Made by a program: the position numbers and the translations under genes | Notes under the pieces: model-generated | The model's database searches: none | Seen by the model: the letters and a program-made list of their open reading frames with translations, nothing else | Told to the model about the DNA's origin: nothing | Shown here: positions 1 through 11,316 of the stretch, one piece after another | Position numbering within the stretch: the first letter of the stretch is position 1 | How the letters are laid out: every line of letters starts with the position of its first letter | Source of the DNA: Xylogone sp. PMI_703 | Taxonomy: Eukaryota; Ascomycota; Leotiomycetes | Assembly (NCBI GenBank): GCA_021399445.1 | Contig: JAJTUQ010000004.1 | Location: 3,968,001-4,032,000, forward strand | Length of the DNA stretch: 64,000 nucleotides | Direction: 5' to 3'

Positions 1-1064
1 CTCAATAACCCACTGCTGACTACAGTTGGGTCATTGATCGGTGTGAGCGGTTCCATTCTGTCGTATATTATGGTAAGATATTGTTACCTTTTCAAGCCAC
101 GCTTTATGGAACATCGCTAATCATGTTCATAGTGCGTTGCTATGAATCGCTCCCTGACGAATGTCTTATTTGGTGGGATTTCCGCGCCTGCTGCCGATAA
201 TGAGTACAAAATTGAGGGCCAAATTACGAAGACTAATATTGATGAGACTGTTGAGGCTCTTGCAAATGCTGAAAATGTCATCATCGTAAGTTTGATCATG
301 ACTACCTATGCTTCCCAATAAGGCTGGTGCTTATATTGACCTTAGGTTGTTGGATACGGAATGGCAGTGGCAAAAGCCCAATATGCTATCTCGGAAATCA
401 CCCGTTTACTTAAGGCTAAAGGTGTTAACGTCCGCTTTGCTATTCACCCAGTTGCTGGAAGAATGCCTGGGCAATGCAATGTGCTCCTTGCGGAGGCTAG
501 TGTTCCTTATGATAGTAAGTGCTTCATTCTTATTACGCCTCCATAGTTTTTGCCGATGTTATGAATTGCGGCATAAGATACAACAAAGGCTGGGCCATTG
601 CTAATAAACTTCACTTAGTTGTCCTTGAAATGGATGAAATTAACGATGACTTTTCGGACACTGACGTGACCCTTGTCATTGGTGCAAACGATACTGTAAA
701 CCCGATTGCACTTGAACCTGGTTCTGCAATTGCAGGTATGCCAGTCCTGCATGCGTGGAAGAGCAAGCAGGTTGTTGTGATGAAACGAGGAATGGCTAGC
801 GGTTATGGTAAGGCTTGCTGCTTCATTGTTTTTCAATTTATCCACAGCGTATACTGACCTGAGTTCCTTAACCTAGCTGATGTGCCAAACCCAATGTTTT
901 ACATGCCCACGACGAAGATGTTGTTTGGAGATGCCAAGGATAGCTGTGACGGTTCGTAATATTCCTTTCTAATGTGATATTAGATCTCTGTATACTGACA
1001 TTTTCTCCTTTTAACAGCTATCAAAGCAGGCCTTGAAAGCCGAATCCGCATGTATGACGTCTAA
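1..1064 (+). CDS. NNT: NAD(P) transhydrogenase, mitochondrial, C-terminal part (partial)
   Basis: This is the 3' end of the proton-translocating NAD(P)+ transhydrogenase of the inner mitochondrial membrane, which makes NADPH from NADH using the proton gradient. The gene starts before the window. The exons are 1-72, 133-285, 346-514, 619-807, 877-951 and 1018-1064, which join in frame to 235 codons. The encoded part covers the end of the membrane domain and the whole NADP(H)-binding domain III, with the family stretches [50 protein letters not shown] and [12 protein letters not shown], and it ends [10 protein letters not shown]. The exon join VPYD-IVLEMDE places the third acceptor at 618 rather than at the nearer AG at 546. 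The family assignment is essentially certain. Confidence 0.93.
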
Positions 1065-1756
1065 ACAGTCCAACTCTCACAGCTATTTCCCATCCATCTT
1101 TCTAGACTTTCAAAGAGCTGCAAATGCATCAGACTCGGCGTCGCCCTCGCAAATTCCATCGATTTTCCTGCATTGCATGTAAGGTAGACCTTGTCAAGAT
1201 ATTCCCATTCCGGTTCTTAAAGAATACTACTGTATAGACGCCGCAGATGCTCGGTTAGCTTAGAGAGATTCTTGGGGAAACACAGTGTAGACAGTTTTTG
1301 CGTTTCCTGTTTTGCTCTCGCCCCATCATATTTTTTGTTATCGTTTATTGAGAGTAGTAGAAACCTGAAGATATTGTCTTGCTTGTTCCGTGCTTAGATT
1401 GGATTTCCATCTTTTTCATTTTGCACGCACTTAGCTAGCCTTTACGTTGCTTCTGCTTCTTGGACCTGCTGTCATTGTCTTGCCCTCATTGATCTTTAGT
1501 GTCAAAGATGTGAATATAGTTTGTGAATACAATTTGCAATTTAACTTTTGATTGGTGTAAGCTTGCGTGACTTCAAGAATACATCACCGTCAATACGTAT
1601 CTTTCATTTGTATTCTGATGGGTCCAAATCTGCCTTGGGGCAACAGGTGCACAAGGATACGTTATTGGATGGCTAGGTCTAAGTATCAATTCTATATAAC
1701 ACTACGACAATTCCTTACTATCTCTTACTGTTGCTATACTTCCTTTGTATATTCCT
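1065..1756. other. Intergenic between convergent genes
   Basis: This stretch holds the 3' flanks of the transhydrogenase (+) and the GNAT gene (-). I see no convincing reading frame, RNA gene or repeat in it. Confidence 0.5.
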
Positions 1757-2599
1757 TCAAAGCTTTTTAGCTGGCCTTTCAAGCCAGTAGCACTTTATAT
1801 CGGGCCTGCTCCTCCATTTCTCAGATGCCGGGACAACGATCCAATCATTTGGGTTAGCAACGAAGCCAAACTGCTCATACAAGAACCGACCAGCTCCAGA
1901 CGCTTCAATGTAAGCTTTAAGACCAATAGAATCAGCAAGTTCAGTGCCCCACTTCATGTGTAATGCTCCAGCTCCACGCCGTTGGTAATCAGGATGGGTA
2001 GAACAAATTTCTAGAACTACGATCTGTCAGTAAAGTAGCAAGGATCAATATATATGTTTTGTGTATAATGCAAAGCATAGCAAGTATGTGAACTCTAAGG
2101 AATATTGAAGGAGATTATTTCGAGACTCACTAATACACGGTTTTCCTTCTGTTACCTGCACACGTCGTTTATGAAGCCAGTTCATGCAATGATCGCAGAA
2201 TGCATTGTCATCCGGATCCACATGCCAATCCACCTTTATAGTCTCATTCCTTTGCTCTTCGGTGAGTGGTTCTCTGTTGACAATCCATTTTGCGGCACTA
2301 ACTATTTTACCTAGTCTCACTCGTTAGCCCCGCAAAAAGAGGAAATTTGATTTCCAAAAGAAACTCACCTGTTTCCTCATCAACGATCTTCATATACGTC
2401 GCAACCGGATTTCCTTTCCACCAGCCAAGGGTTCTCTCTACGGCGTTTTCAATGGGTTCATCTCGTGGGTATAAGACGTCTATATATGGTTCTAGCGGAT
2501 TTCGGAAGACTCGAGATGCATCTCTAAAATTTCCCGCATATCTGAATGTTCGGCGGGGAGAAGTTTGAGCCCGCTTCGTTTTTCTGTGATTGAGCCCAT
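1757..2599 (-). CDS. GNAT-family N-acetyltransferase with probable frameshift in exon 1
   Basis: The exons read 2599-2369, 2310-2131 and 2016-1757. The joins give VDEETG-KIVSAAKWIV and EGKPCI-ILEICSTHPDYQRRGAG; the latter is the acetyl-CoA-binding motif A (Q/RxxGxG/A) of GNAT enzymes. The C-terminal part (ASGAGRFLYEQFGF) fits the last two GNAT strands. From the ATG at 2599 the first exon reads MGSITEKRSGLKLLPAEHSD and continues to about 2508. There the frame hits a stop, while the family-like continuation FRNPLEPYIDVLYP lies one base out of frame. An ATG at 2660 opens the second frame, but its first 50 residues are Arg/Thr-rich and unlike a GNAT start. Either one base is missing (sequence error) or the gene is a recent pseudogene. 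The substrate is unknown; such single-domain GNATs acetylate small amines or proteins. Confidence 0.7.
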
Positions 2600-3290
2600 A
2601 GTTGTAGGGATGAGTGGGGCGAATAGTTATATTTTTATTTCTAGAAGACGTGGAGGGCAACTAACTGTCCCCGGCGCTGGATTATCAAGAGAAGATTTAT
2701 CTAATGCTAGAATCTTGAATAAACTTCCTGGCTACATATGTTTTTGGCAAGAATGTGGAATAGGTAAATATTAAATACGGTAGAGTCTTAGCTAGGCGTA
2801 GATACCGCTGGCTTAATATAGTAAAGCTACAGTGAGTAAATCCCCGAATAAGTTAAGTTTGATGGGGATTCGCAGAAAAGTGTGGGCAAGCCTTAGCTAG
2901 TTATGTCTACCCTTATGTACATAGCTCTACGGTAACGCCCATTCCCCACAAGTATTTGGTGGACATTAAGGATGTCGAGTACCCGAGGGGCACAGAATAG
3001 GGTGGCGTGACCTGGCCTGCATGCAGTGAACCTGCATGCGCCAGATTAATTAGCTACAAGGGCTAAATACGGCATCTTCTTCGGGGTATAGCCTCAGGTA
3101 TTACTGCAATTATGTACAGTAAGATGTCAAAAGCCTGGGACCAACCCACCACTTATTTCTCCTCCTATGCCCTCTTCAAAAAAGTACAGAGCACAATTTC
3201 TTTGTAAACTATCGAAAAGTCTACAACAGATAAAATCTACAAACTTTTGTACAAAACGCCGACACAACATAACTCGAGGAACATCAACCC
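2600..3290. other. Intergenic, no gene seen
   Basis: This holds the promoter side of the GNAT gene and the 3' flank of the permease. The motif CCTGCATGC occurs twice around 3017-3040. I see nothing else. Confidence 0.4.
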
Positions 3291-5310
3291 CTATTGCCGT
3301 CGGCGGATGGGGTCCACAATCGGCCACTTGTAACCATGTTTTCCGAATAACAAATAAAACAAGACGCTAAATATGATGCTGGCTCCATAGATCAAGCAGC
3401 TCCAGTTCATGCTAACTGGAGTGACAGTTGACGTTGCTGGAAAGAAGCTGAAGAATAGTGCTAGAATGGCGTAAATGAGCGCAACAGCATTGACAATAGG
3501 GCCAATTACAGGGCCCATCTTCCAAGGGCCCCAGTGTATCTGGTCCTTTTCTGAGTCATTGCGAAGACGTCTGAAGAGAATAAGCCCAATAGGAAACATG
3601 TAGGAGCTAAAAAACGCTGCACAGTTGACAGAGACAATAGCATTGAGGGCAGTAGTGCTTCCTATGTTGATAAGGGCAAGAAGTAGTGAAATCATGCAGG
3701 TAACGAAAATCGAATACAAAGGAAGAGCAGTGGGAGCATGGACCTTTGGGCTGTATTAGCTATAGTTTCTATAACGAACAGCAAGAATGAGAAGTAGGAG
3801 TTTATAGATGGTAATTCTTGCAACTCACCTTGCTGATATATTTTGAGCCAGGAACACCACCATCCCTAGCAAAAGACCACAACAAGCGCGATGCGGTGGC
3901 CATGATACCAACAGTGGCAGCAATAATCAGTACTAAAAGTACGGAAACCATACCAGTCGCTCCTGCTTTGCTATTCACACCTTGGGCAAAGATCTCGATA
4001 AAGGGATATCCCGTTGGGCTTGCAAAGGCATCATCGATGTTACCCAGACAGAACAAAATGGCAATGAGAGCAGCAAAGCCTAGAACCCCATTGAGCATGA
4101 CACTAGCAATCATAGCCCAAGGAACGATAGTTGAAGCATTGTAAATTTCTTCAGCCATATGACATGCGCTGTCGGCACCTAGTAATCTAGTGTTAGAAGA
4201 GTCTGGATGAACCTCAAAGTGTATCTGTCAAAGGTTCACATACCGAGGAAAGAAAATACGCTGGTCACAATACCAACAAAAAATGATAATCCGTTGGACT
4301 TCCAGCCCCCACCATTGATGAAAGTAGCAAAGACATCGTGAGCGCTTCCATGAGGTGCGAGGTAGACAAGTGGAATAATGATCCCAAAGAATCCTAGGAT
4401 GTGTAGACAGAGAACAAGGCCTTCGATTCTGGGAAGCCAACGTGCTAGGTATGTGTTCGTAAATACAATTATGGCCATGAGCGCGTACAGGATCAACGTT
4501 CCGTGCCAACGTTTTGGAACATAGCTGTCGTAGTTTAAAACTGCAAGACCCTGAATAATGGTAGCGCCTAAGAAGGCTACGCTGGCTTGCGCAGCTTGCC
4601 AACCGATGACAGTGACCCAACCTATAAAATAAGTAAGGTTAGATACCAGGAGCCATTCGTGACAGGAGTTTTGTACATGCCTGTAATGTAACTCAAAAAT
4701 TTTGCCCATCTAGGGGGTGCTAGAATTGATACCCAGTGATATTGGCCTCCAGATAGTGGCATCCTAGTATTATCAATCAGGTTCAAAGGTTATCTCAGCC
4801 TTTTCGGAATTGAGGGGGCACCTACATCGACGCTAGTTCTGACATAGAAGCGACCACTGCAAGTGTTCCAATCCAACAAAAGATGTAGCCATAGACCAAA
4901 CCAGCTGGACCGCCGTTCTGAAAACCATAAAGAAAAACACTAAGAAAAACCAAGTCAGTTCCTCTGTTTCTCTAAAGAGAATACATAAGACCTAAATGTA
5001 ACTATGAAGAACATACGCAAACATGCCCTCCCAGGTGGAGAGCAAACTGCACACAAAGCCAGCGATAGAAAGGAATCCAAAGTTACGCTGTATTATTCAC
5101 CGTCAGTTAAGTCTACAAAGTGAGATTCGCAAAGTTAAACACGTGTTTCAAGTGCGCTCTTACCTTCAATTGCTGACGTTTACCATAGTACGCCATTTCT
5201 GCCTCATCTCTGTTGACGGTGCCATTTCCTAATTCCTGAGACGCAATGACAGCGCCACGATCGGAACTGCCTTTCTCGATGATGCCAAGTTCGTGAGTTT
5301 TGCTATCCAT
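3291..5310 (-). CDS. APC-family amino acid/GABA/choline-type permease
   Basis: Seven exons (5310-5164, 5087-5017, 4939-4826, 4763-4681, 4621-4244, 4178-3829, 3743-3291) join in frame to 531 residues, the usual length for this family. After a hydrophilic N-terminus come about 12 hydrophobic segments. Family stretches include RNFGFLSIAGFVCSLLSTWE, NGGPAGLVYGY, SGGQYHWVSILAP, DSACHMAEEI and ATASRLLWSFARDGGVP. This is the eukaryotic amino acid/choline transporter branch, which includes fungal GABA permeases; the exact substrate cannot be read from sequence. It acts at the plasma membrane or another membrane as a proton-coupled uptake carrier (family knowledge). The intron at 4680-4622 starts with GC rather than GT, and the GC-AG reading is the one that restores SYITGWVTVIGW. 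The gene stands alone. Confidence 0.88.
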
Positions 5311-8010
5311 TGTGCTCGTAGTATGTACCCTTGTGCGTCCGTAACTGATTTAACAGTGGTGTTTCTCCCCTAACAGGCGCAATAAATAAAGGATGACAGA
5401 AAGAGCTCAAATAAAAACAATCAAAGGCTTCATTCATGGACGAGAAGAATGCGAGAATAGAAGTTCTAGAAAGCAAACAGAGTAGTATGATCTTGGCTCT
5501 TGGACACGCTCCTCGTCGTCTTTGAAATCAGAAGACCGCAGAGCTTATCAAGCGGCGCCCAGGACACAACTACTCACGTTTGTAATAGGGCACACAATTT
5601 CTAGAAATCTATTGCTGCGGGGGGTTATTGAAATCTTGGATCAATGAGCTTCCAGTTTCCCTTCCATCTACCGGAGCCTACTATGTGATAGAATGGATAT
5701 GGAAGAGAAAGTCTCGTCCGGGATCGAGTGGAAAACACGGAGAGCAATAATGCAGTACAGTAACAACGATTGTCAGGAAGTAAGCATGCGTATCCAGCGA
5801 TTCCTAGTGGGCACAATTCCTATCCTGGAAAAACCATTTCTCTCCACTTTCGCAACCATCACCTTTTTGTCTCATCGTATCCAGGACCGCCTCCGTGGGT
5901 GCTGCACCCCGGCCGCTTTCTGCAGCAGGGTCGCAACGGAGTTAGATACAGCAGGGGATGGCCATTGAGGTAGGTAGTGGGGTCTGACAGTGCGAGAAAT
6001 GGAAGCATGTCGTTATGGTATTGTATTATCTAGCGGAGAGAGGAGCGCTGAAGTGCACTACTGCAAGTATAACCTTCACCCCTCAGATCAGTCTTAACCA
6101 ACATAGATTACCTTTATTACCATACTAGCTTGTATCCACCAGATTCAAACGAGGGGTTACTCTAAATTTCTGTGGGACTCAGCACCAATACCGTGCGACT
6201 AGAAGTGATACCACAGAAGAATTTGACGTTCTGAACTGCGGTATGGAAGCACAGGATACAACACTGTGCACGACTTGTATTGCATTATTGCCCAATCGAT
6301 ATCGGGACCGAGAAGCACAAAAGATGCAACAGCAACGACGCCACCAACTAGGGCGAAGGCCCGAAGAGTGAGATCAAATGGAAGACACGCAATGGCGTTC
6401 TAGCTGGTGGCAACAGGGCTTGCACTCTTCAAAAGTCTACCGTGTCTGAGACTCTTCATTGCGCAGCGGTAAGTTAAGCAGACCAGAACCTCTGTTAAGC
6501 CAATACATACCACACCTCCATAAGCTATTCTATCTGCTCTTGATCAATTGGGACACTCAATACCTTCAACTTATTACCTTTGGGGCCATTGGGGCCATTG
6601 AAAGGAAGATCAACCTGTACGGAGTACATAAGGGTTGCATGGGTCAATCTTTGATCCTTGAAGATGCGCTCACTTCTGCGAACAATGCATCGCCATTGAT
6701 CTTGTGCGGACCGTGTCTCCTGTCCGGTCCCACCTGGAAAGAACACAAGGTTACATTTGGTAGCAGAAATACGGAGTAGAGGAGACTGATGTACCATTGT
6801 ACTGTTCTGTACTACTGGTAAGGGCGAGCACGGTTAAGGGGCCAAAGTTTTCTCGGTGACGCCTCTTTACGCGTGGCCGAAGGGCTCCAATCCTATTGGC
6901 TGGTGGATGAACATGGGGCGAACCGTGCCACTAGAGGCGGGAACAAAACGCTGGTGGCCATAGTGCCCGCCTGGTCCGTGTAAGAGTCCATCAGCGCGGA
7001 TCTCTTTGAACGTACCTCGGTACCGGTAACAGCATCCAAGGCCAGGACAAGATGGCTCTTACCTATTAGCCTTTGTAATCATGCATCCTTATCCTAATAC
7101 TCTGTTCTGCAAAACGTGGGACATGAGCAGGGAGTTGCTGGATTGTCGAGTTGGGGGAAGGTCCGAGATCAGAATCTTACTGCATGTGGGCCCTCGTCAC
7201 GGGTCTTCCGAAATGCCTAATGGGGAGATTAGGGGATCCAGATAGGTGCAAGGAAAACCACGGTGCTGCATAAGGGTGTAAAATTTTACCTTTCTGCGTC
7301 TGTCAATGTATCGGTGTCCCCATGAAGGAAAAAGAATCTTTTAACAACAACTTCACCAAGTCATAATGCTGACGCAGCTTAAATTTTAGTTACATGGTAC
7401 AAGATTTAATACTCCCTGTACCACTTCGACAAAGAGCACGACAATCCCTGTGTTTGCAGTTGCAATAGACCGGCTTTTATTAATGATCTTAGGACTACTG
7501 TGCAAGTGTCTAGAACTAGCGCTATTCCATCTCGTGTCGGAAACCGATGGGATGGTTCCCACCTTACGGAGTATTTATTTTACCAGTACCAATTTCTCGC
7601 GTTACTTGCTATTGATAAAGCATCGCGGTTCCAAATGGCTCCCTTCTTCATGGCCTATTACCCCATCAGGATATGTGCGCAGGTTTGAGAATCAGATGGC
7701 AGGTGATTAGCAACAGAGTTGCAATCTTCAATGCTACCTGCCGAATATATCTTCCACATCCCGGCTCCCAAAAACTTGGATTGCGATATAACTGGACAGA
7801 TACATGGATCCCCGGAAACGCCACAAATACTGTATCACTTATGCCACTTGTTCCCATACCGTTGAGCAGTAACGCTTGCAGAAACGAGGGTGGCTTATGA
7901 TCGGAGATCACCCCTCTAAGTGATAGAATGTGGGTACGGGGCTGGCCCGACAGATTCCCGTCCATTCTCTCTCAAGTAACTTATTGGAGTTTGTTAGAAG
8001 GTAGAGCCAT
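5311..8010. other. Long intergenic stretch, no gene seen
   Basis: The left end must hold the permease promoter. The open frames here are short, carry no recognisable motif and have no convincing splice structure. A short direct repeat (GGGGCCATT twice, 6581-6600) is the only local repeat I noticed. Confidence 0.4.
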
Positions 8011-8193
8011 ATGTTTGCATTGTTACTTGCTCTCGGTGCTGGAGCCATCTTGGGAGCTTCGACCGTCAAGATAGTCATCCTCTTTCAGGTAATTGTTTCA
8101 TTATCGATGAACTCTGGTTTACATACTGGCTTTCACAGTACTAACTACTCCAGAACCTAGGCCTAGATATCCAAGGACTTTAAATTCTTACCT
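8011..8193 (+). CDS. Possible two-exon micropeptide with hydrophobic N-terminus (speculative)
   Basis: An ATG at 8011 opens a frame starting MFALLLALGAGAILGAS, which looks like a signal peptide or membrane anchor. A plausible intron runs from GTAATT at 8089 through a CTAAC motif to TCCAG near 8154. The spliced product would be about 35 residues, ending NLGLDIQGL. Without splicing the frame stays open to about 8162. I recognise no family, and this may be chance. Confidence 0.2.
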
Positions 8194-8800
8194 AGTTGGT
8201 CTTTACCTTTCTTATTTGTGTGTCTGTTCAGCAAGCCACTCCCGTTCTTCCCATTTCTCTCCCTGTCCGGTTATATCTTACTGGACCTCCCCTGATCGGA
8301 CAGCGGCGCCTCTTTTTTTCGTCAACAGACTATTGTGCGTTATCTGCAACACCGTTTCTTGGCTAGCACGGAATCCTAAATCTGTGTGATTTACTCCCCC
8401 TGGTCGATTGTGAAATGTATGGCAGAGGAGCTGAGGTAAACCCTTACTACTGCTCACGCGCTCCATGTAAGACATAAGGCACACACACACATTGTCGTAT
8501 CTCGCGTGTAACACCCCTGGGAACATACGAATCTCTTCTGTCGCTATGTTATTTGAGCTCGCATTGTCCTGCATAGTTGAATGTTATGTGACTTGGCGTT
8601 CGGAAATCAACAGACGGATATCATGAGAGACTTAGATGCCTCAGTTTGTTTGTTGCCGCCGTGCGCAAAATCCCATCGCCAGTCCAACCAAAATAATAAC
8701 AATGAAGCGTAATCTCAAAAACCAGTGGAACTAAACGCCGTTGAGTGGACAATAGGGTCAATCATCCGCAACACTGACTCTTAACGGGGTCCCGGGTTTA
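8194..8800. other. Intergenic upstream of the SAT4-type gene
   Basis: This is the promoter region of the downstream gene. There is a short CA repeat (ACACACACAC) near 8480. No gene is seen. Confidence 0.35.
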
Positions 8801-10429
8801 ATGATGACTCCGGTCATGCACCTGCTTAATCGAGCTGTTGTTATTGATAGTCACAATAAAGGTCCCATCATCAATCTAGCAGCATGGATCGGAATGGTGA
8901 CGATGGTATTGGGGGTAGTAACTCGTCTAGGCAGCAAATATGCAGTGGTTAGATCTCTATCGCGAGATGATGGAGTCATTGCTGGAGCTATGGTATGTAA
9001 TGTTATTTAAAAAGGCGTGATATATCACTGCTTCTGAACCTGACATCCTATAGGTGCTGGGCATCGTACATACCGCGATGCTCTCCTCTATGGTCACCAA
9101 TGGTTTAGGCAAGTATCAAGACAGTCTGAGCTCTTTGGAGATAGAGAGATTTGAAAAGGTAAGCCGTCTTTGCTACTGATCGTGTTCTTACTTTGCGAGT
9201 CGTTAACTCAGTCCAAATAATAGTTCGGATACGCATCACAGCTAGTCTATGTTCCAGCCCTTCTTCTGGCAAAGATCTCGTCCGTTGTCTATCTACGTGC
9301 GCTGTCTCCAGCAGAATTCTACGAGTACTTCACACTGGCATTGGGTCTCTTCATTGTCATTTGGGGTGTTGCTTCCGAGTTTGCAATTGCTTTTCAGTGT
9401 GGACTGCCATATCCGTGGGCAATTATCTCAAGCACATGTTTCGATAGGGTACGAAGTGGCCCCGGCTTCATTCTTTCTAGTGTATTGGATCTTACTGACA
9501 TGAGTGCAATGCTCTAGCAAACCTTTTGGGATTTCTTCGGTACTCTCGACATTCTCACTGATATTATTGTCATTCTTATTCCTGCATACCTTGTATGGGG
9601 TATCCAGATGAAAATGAGCAGGAAAATATTCGTGTTTGCTGCCTTTGGAACAAGAGCAACGTTAGTACTTCTTCAATATCATTTCTTCAAAGCAGGACCA
9701 TGCCTTTCCAACAGTATATTTAGGAGTTGTGCTTATTACTAATGTTCATATAGCATAACTCCTTTAACCATACTCCGAACTTATTACATTTCCACGAAGA
9801 GTTCAGAGCATCTCTCCAACCAAACCTTTGTCGCCTACTACGCTTACCTATTCACAACTATTCAGCTTAACCTCTCGATCTTCGTAGCTTGTGTGCCATT
9901 TTTGAAACCATTCATGGAATCACTATCCTCCGGCGCGATGGGAGGGACCGTCGTACCATTTGACTCGAGCTATCAACCGGGAAGTGCTCTCAGCGGCAAA
10001 CTTAGTACCCTCATATCAGGGATTTCGAGTGGAAGACGGCCACAGAAGGGGAGCTTTAAAATGGACAATCTGACTGAAACCATTCTTGAGACCCGGAACG
10101 AAAACGATAATGACGATCACGATTACATCAACATAAACAACACAATGAGATCCCACAACCGTAATATCAGTAATCCTCTGCGAGCCATGTCTCCTGAGGT
10201 ATTAGGCAAAGAGGACATTGGCCCGCTCCGACCAGATAATGTTAGAAATTTCAGCCGTGTTGTTCACGTTGCCCCTGAGCATAGCGACTCCCGGAGCTCG
10301 GTTGGAAGTGATAAGATGATTATCAAGCGTACCACTGAGTGGGAAGTCCAGGAGTATTATGAAGAGCCCAGGAGGCTTAGCACGAGCGAGGGAGGAGACA
10401 TCGGCCTTCATGGCGTGCATGCATCATGA
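8801..10429 (+). CDS. SAT4-type rhodopsin-like integral membrane protein
   Basis: Five exons (8801-8992, 9054-9158, 9224-9448, 9518-9660, 9754-10429) join in frame to 446 residues. The first 290 or so carry about seven hydrophobic segments with the layout of the large fungal family with a rhodopsin-like domain (Pfam Rhodopsin_dom_fung, SAT4 family). Examples are HNKGPIINLAAWIGMV near the start, VPALLLAKISSVVYLRALSP, and DILTDIIVILIPAYLVWGIQ. The rest is a polar, Ser/Asn-rich cytoplasmic tail of about 160 residues. Members sit in the plasma membrane and some resemble receptors of the PTH11 type, but the function of this one is unknown. The start is one of two adjacent ATGs (8801, 8804) just before the conserved first helix. 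Confidence 0.85.
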
Positions 10430-11316
10430 GCATAAGCCATAACTGGAGAAAACTGAAGATCAGGAATGCAGAAAAAAAAGTCAGAACACTAACTATGACT
10501 AGGCTTGTTTCGAGCTTTGCAATACGCTTTGTTTGTTTTACGTACAGATATCCTTGTTCAAACAGAAATGAGTGTAGGAATTCGTTATAAAGGGGAATCA
10601 ATCAGGAATTGAGGGAAATAGGGCAATGATATTAAGGTCCAGCACTTTTACCATCGCATTTACTTTTCCCTATCTTTCATCCCTCTTTCTTTGAGGGAGC
10701 TGTAACTACCCGATTCAATGTACATGTATATAGTCCGAAATGAAATTGCTATTAAATCAACCAAACTGTGTTGTACCTAGTTCTCTTTGTCCCTTTTTAC
10801 CTCTTCGCATCTACCATCCCATGGACATTCAGTTAGCAAAGACCCTAGCAAGATTTATGCCAGATCTATCTTGTCAGAATATACTTACTCGGTAATTATA
10901 TCCATGCATAGCGGCACAATTCTAGTTAGTGTCTACCCCGCAACACCTTCCTCCCCACTCCACTCTTTGTAGCTGCGTTAGCCGTTACCGGGCTTTCGGG
11001 TAGTGTATTGCGTGCCAAAAGCGAAGCTACCTAGCTTTTATTTCACGTTTGCCTCGGGACGAGCTATGGTGGTTGGGTTTCCCCTCACGTACCGATTCAA
11101 CCACTCTTTTGCTCGTAGATAGTCGTATTTCAAGTGAAAATGAAACTACTTCGTTGCATTATCCTTGTGATAAGTGTTTTATAGCCTTTTCAATTCTTAA
11201 AGAAAAGGGAATAATTTAGAGAGATTGAGCGTTCTGCATTCTTCATTTATTGGTGCTTTCAAACTATTGGCACTACAAATCAAGCTGAGTTTCTTTGGGA
11301 TAAAAATACAAAAAAA
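10430..11316. other. Intergenic, no gene seen
   Basis: This is the flank between two plus-strand genes. The right end (A/T-rich with an A7 run before the ATG) is the promoter of the AtuA-like gene. No other feature is seen. Confidence 0.4.
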
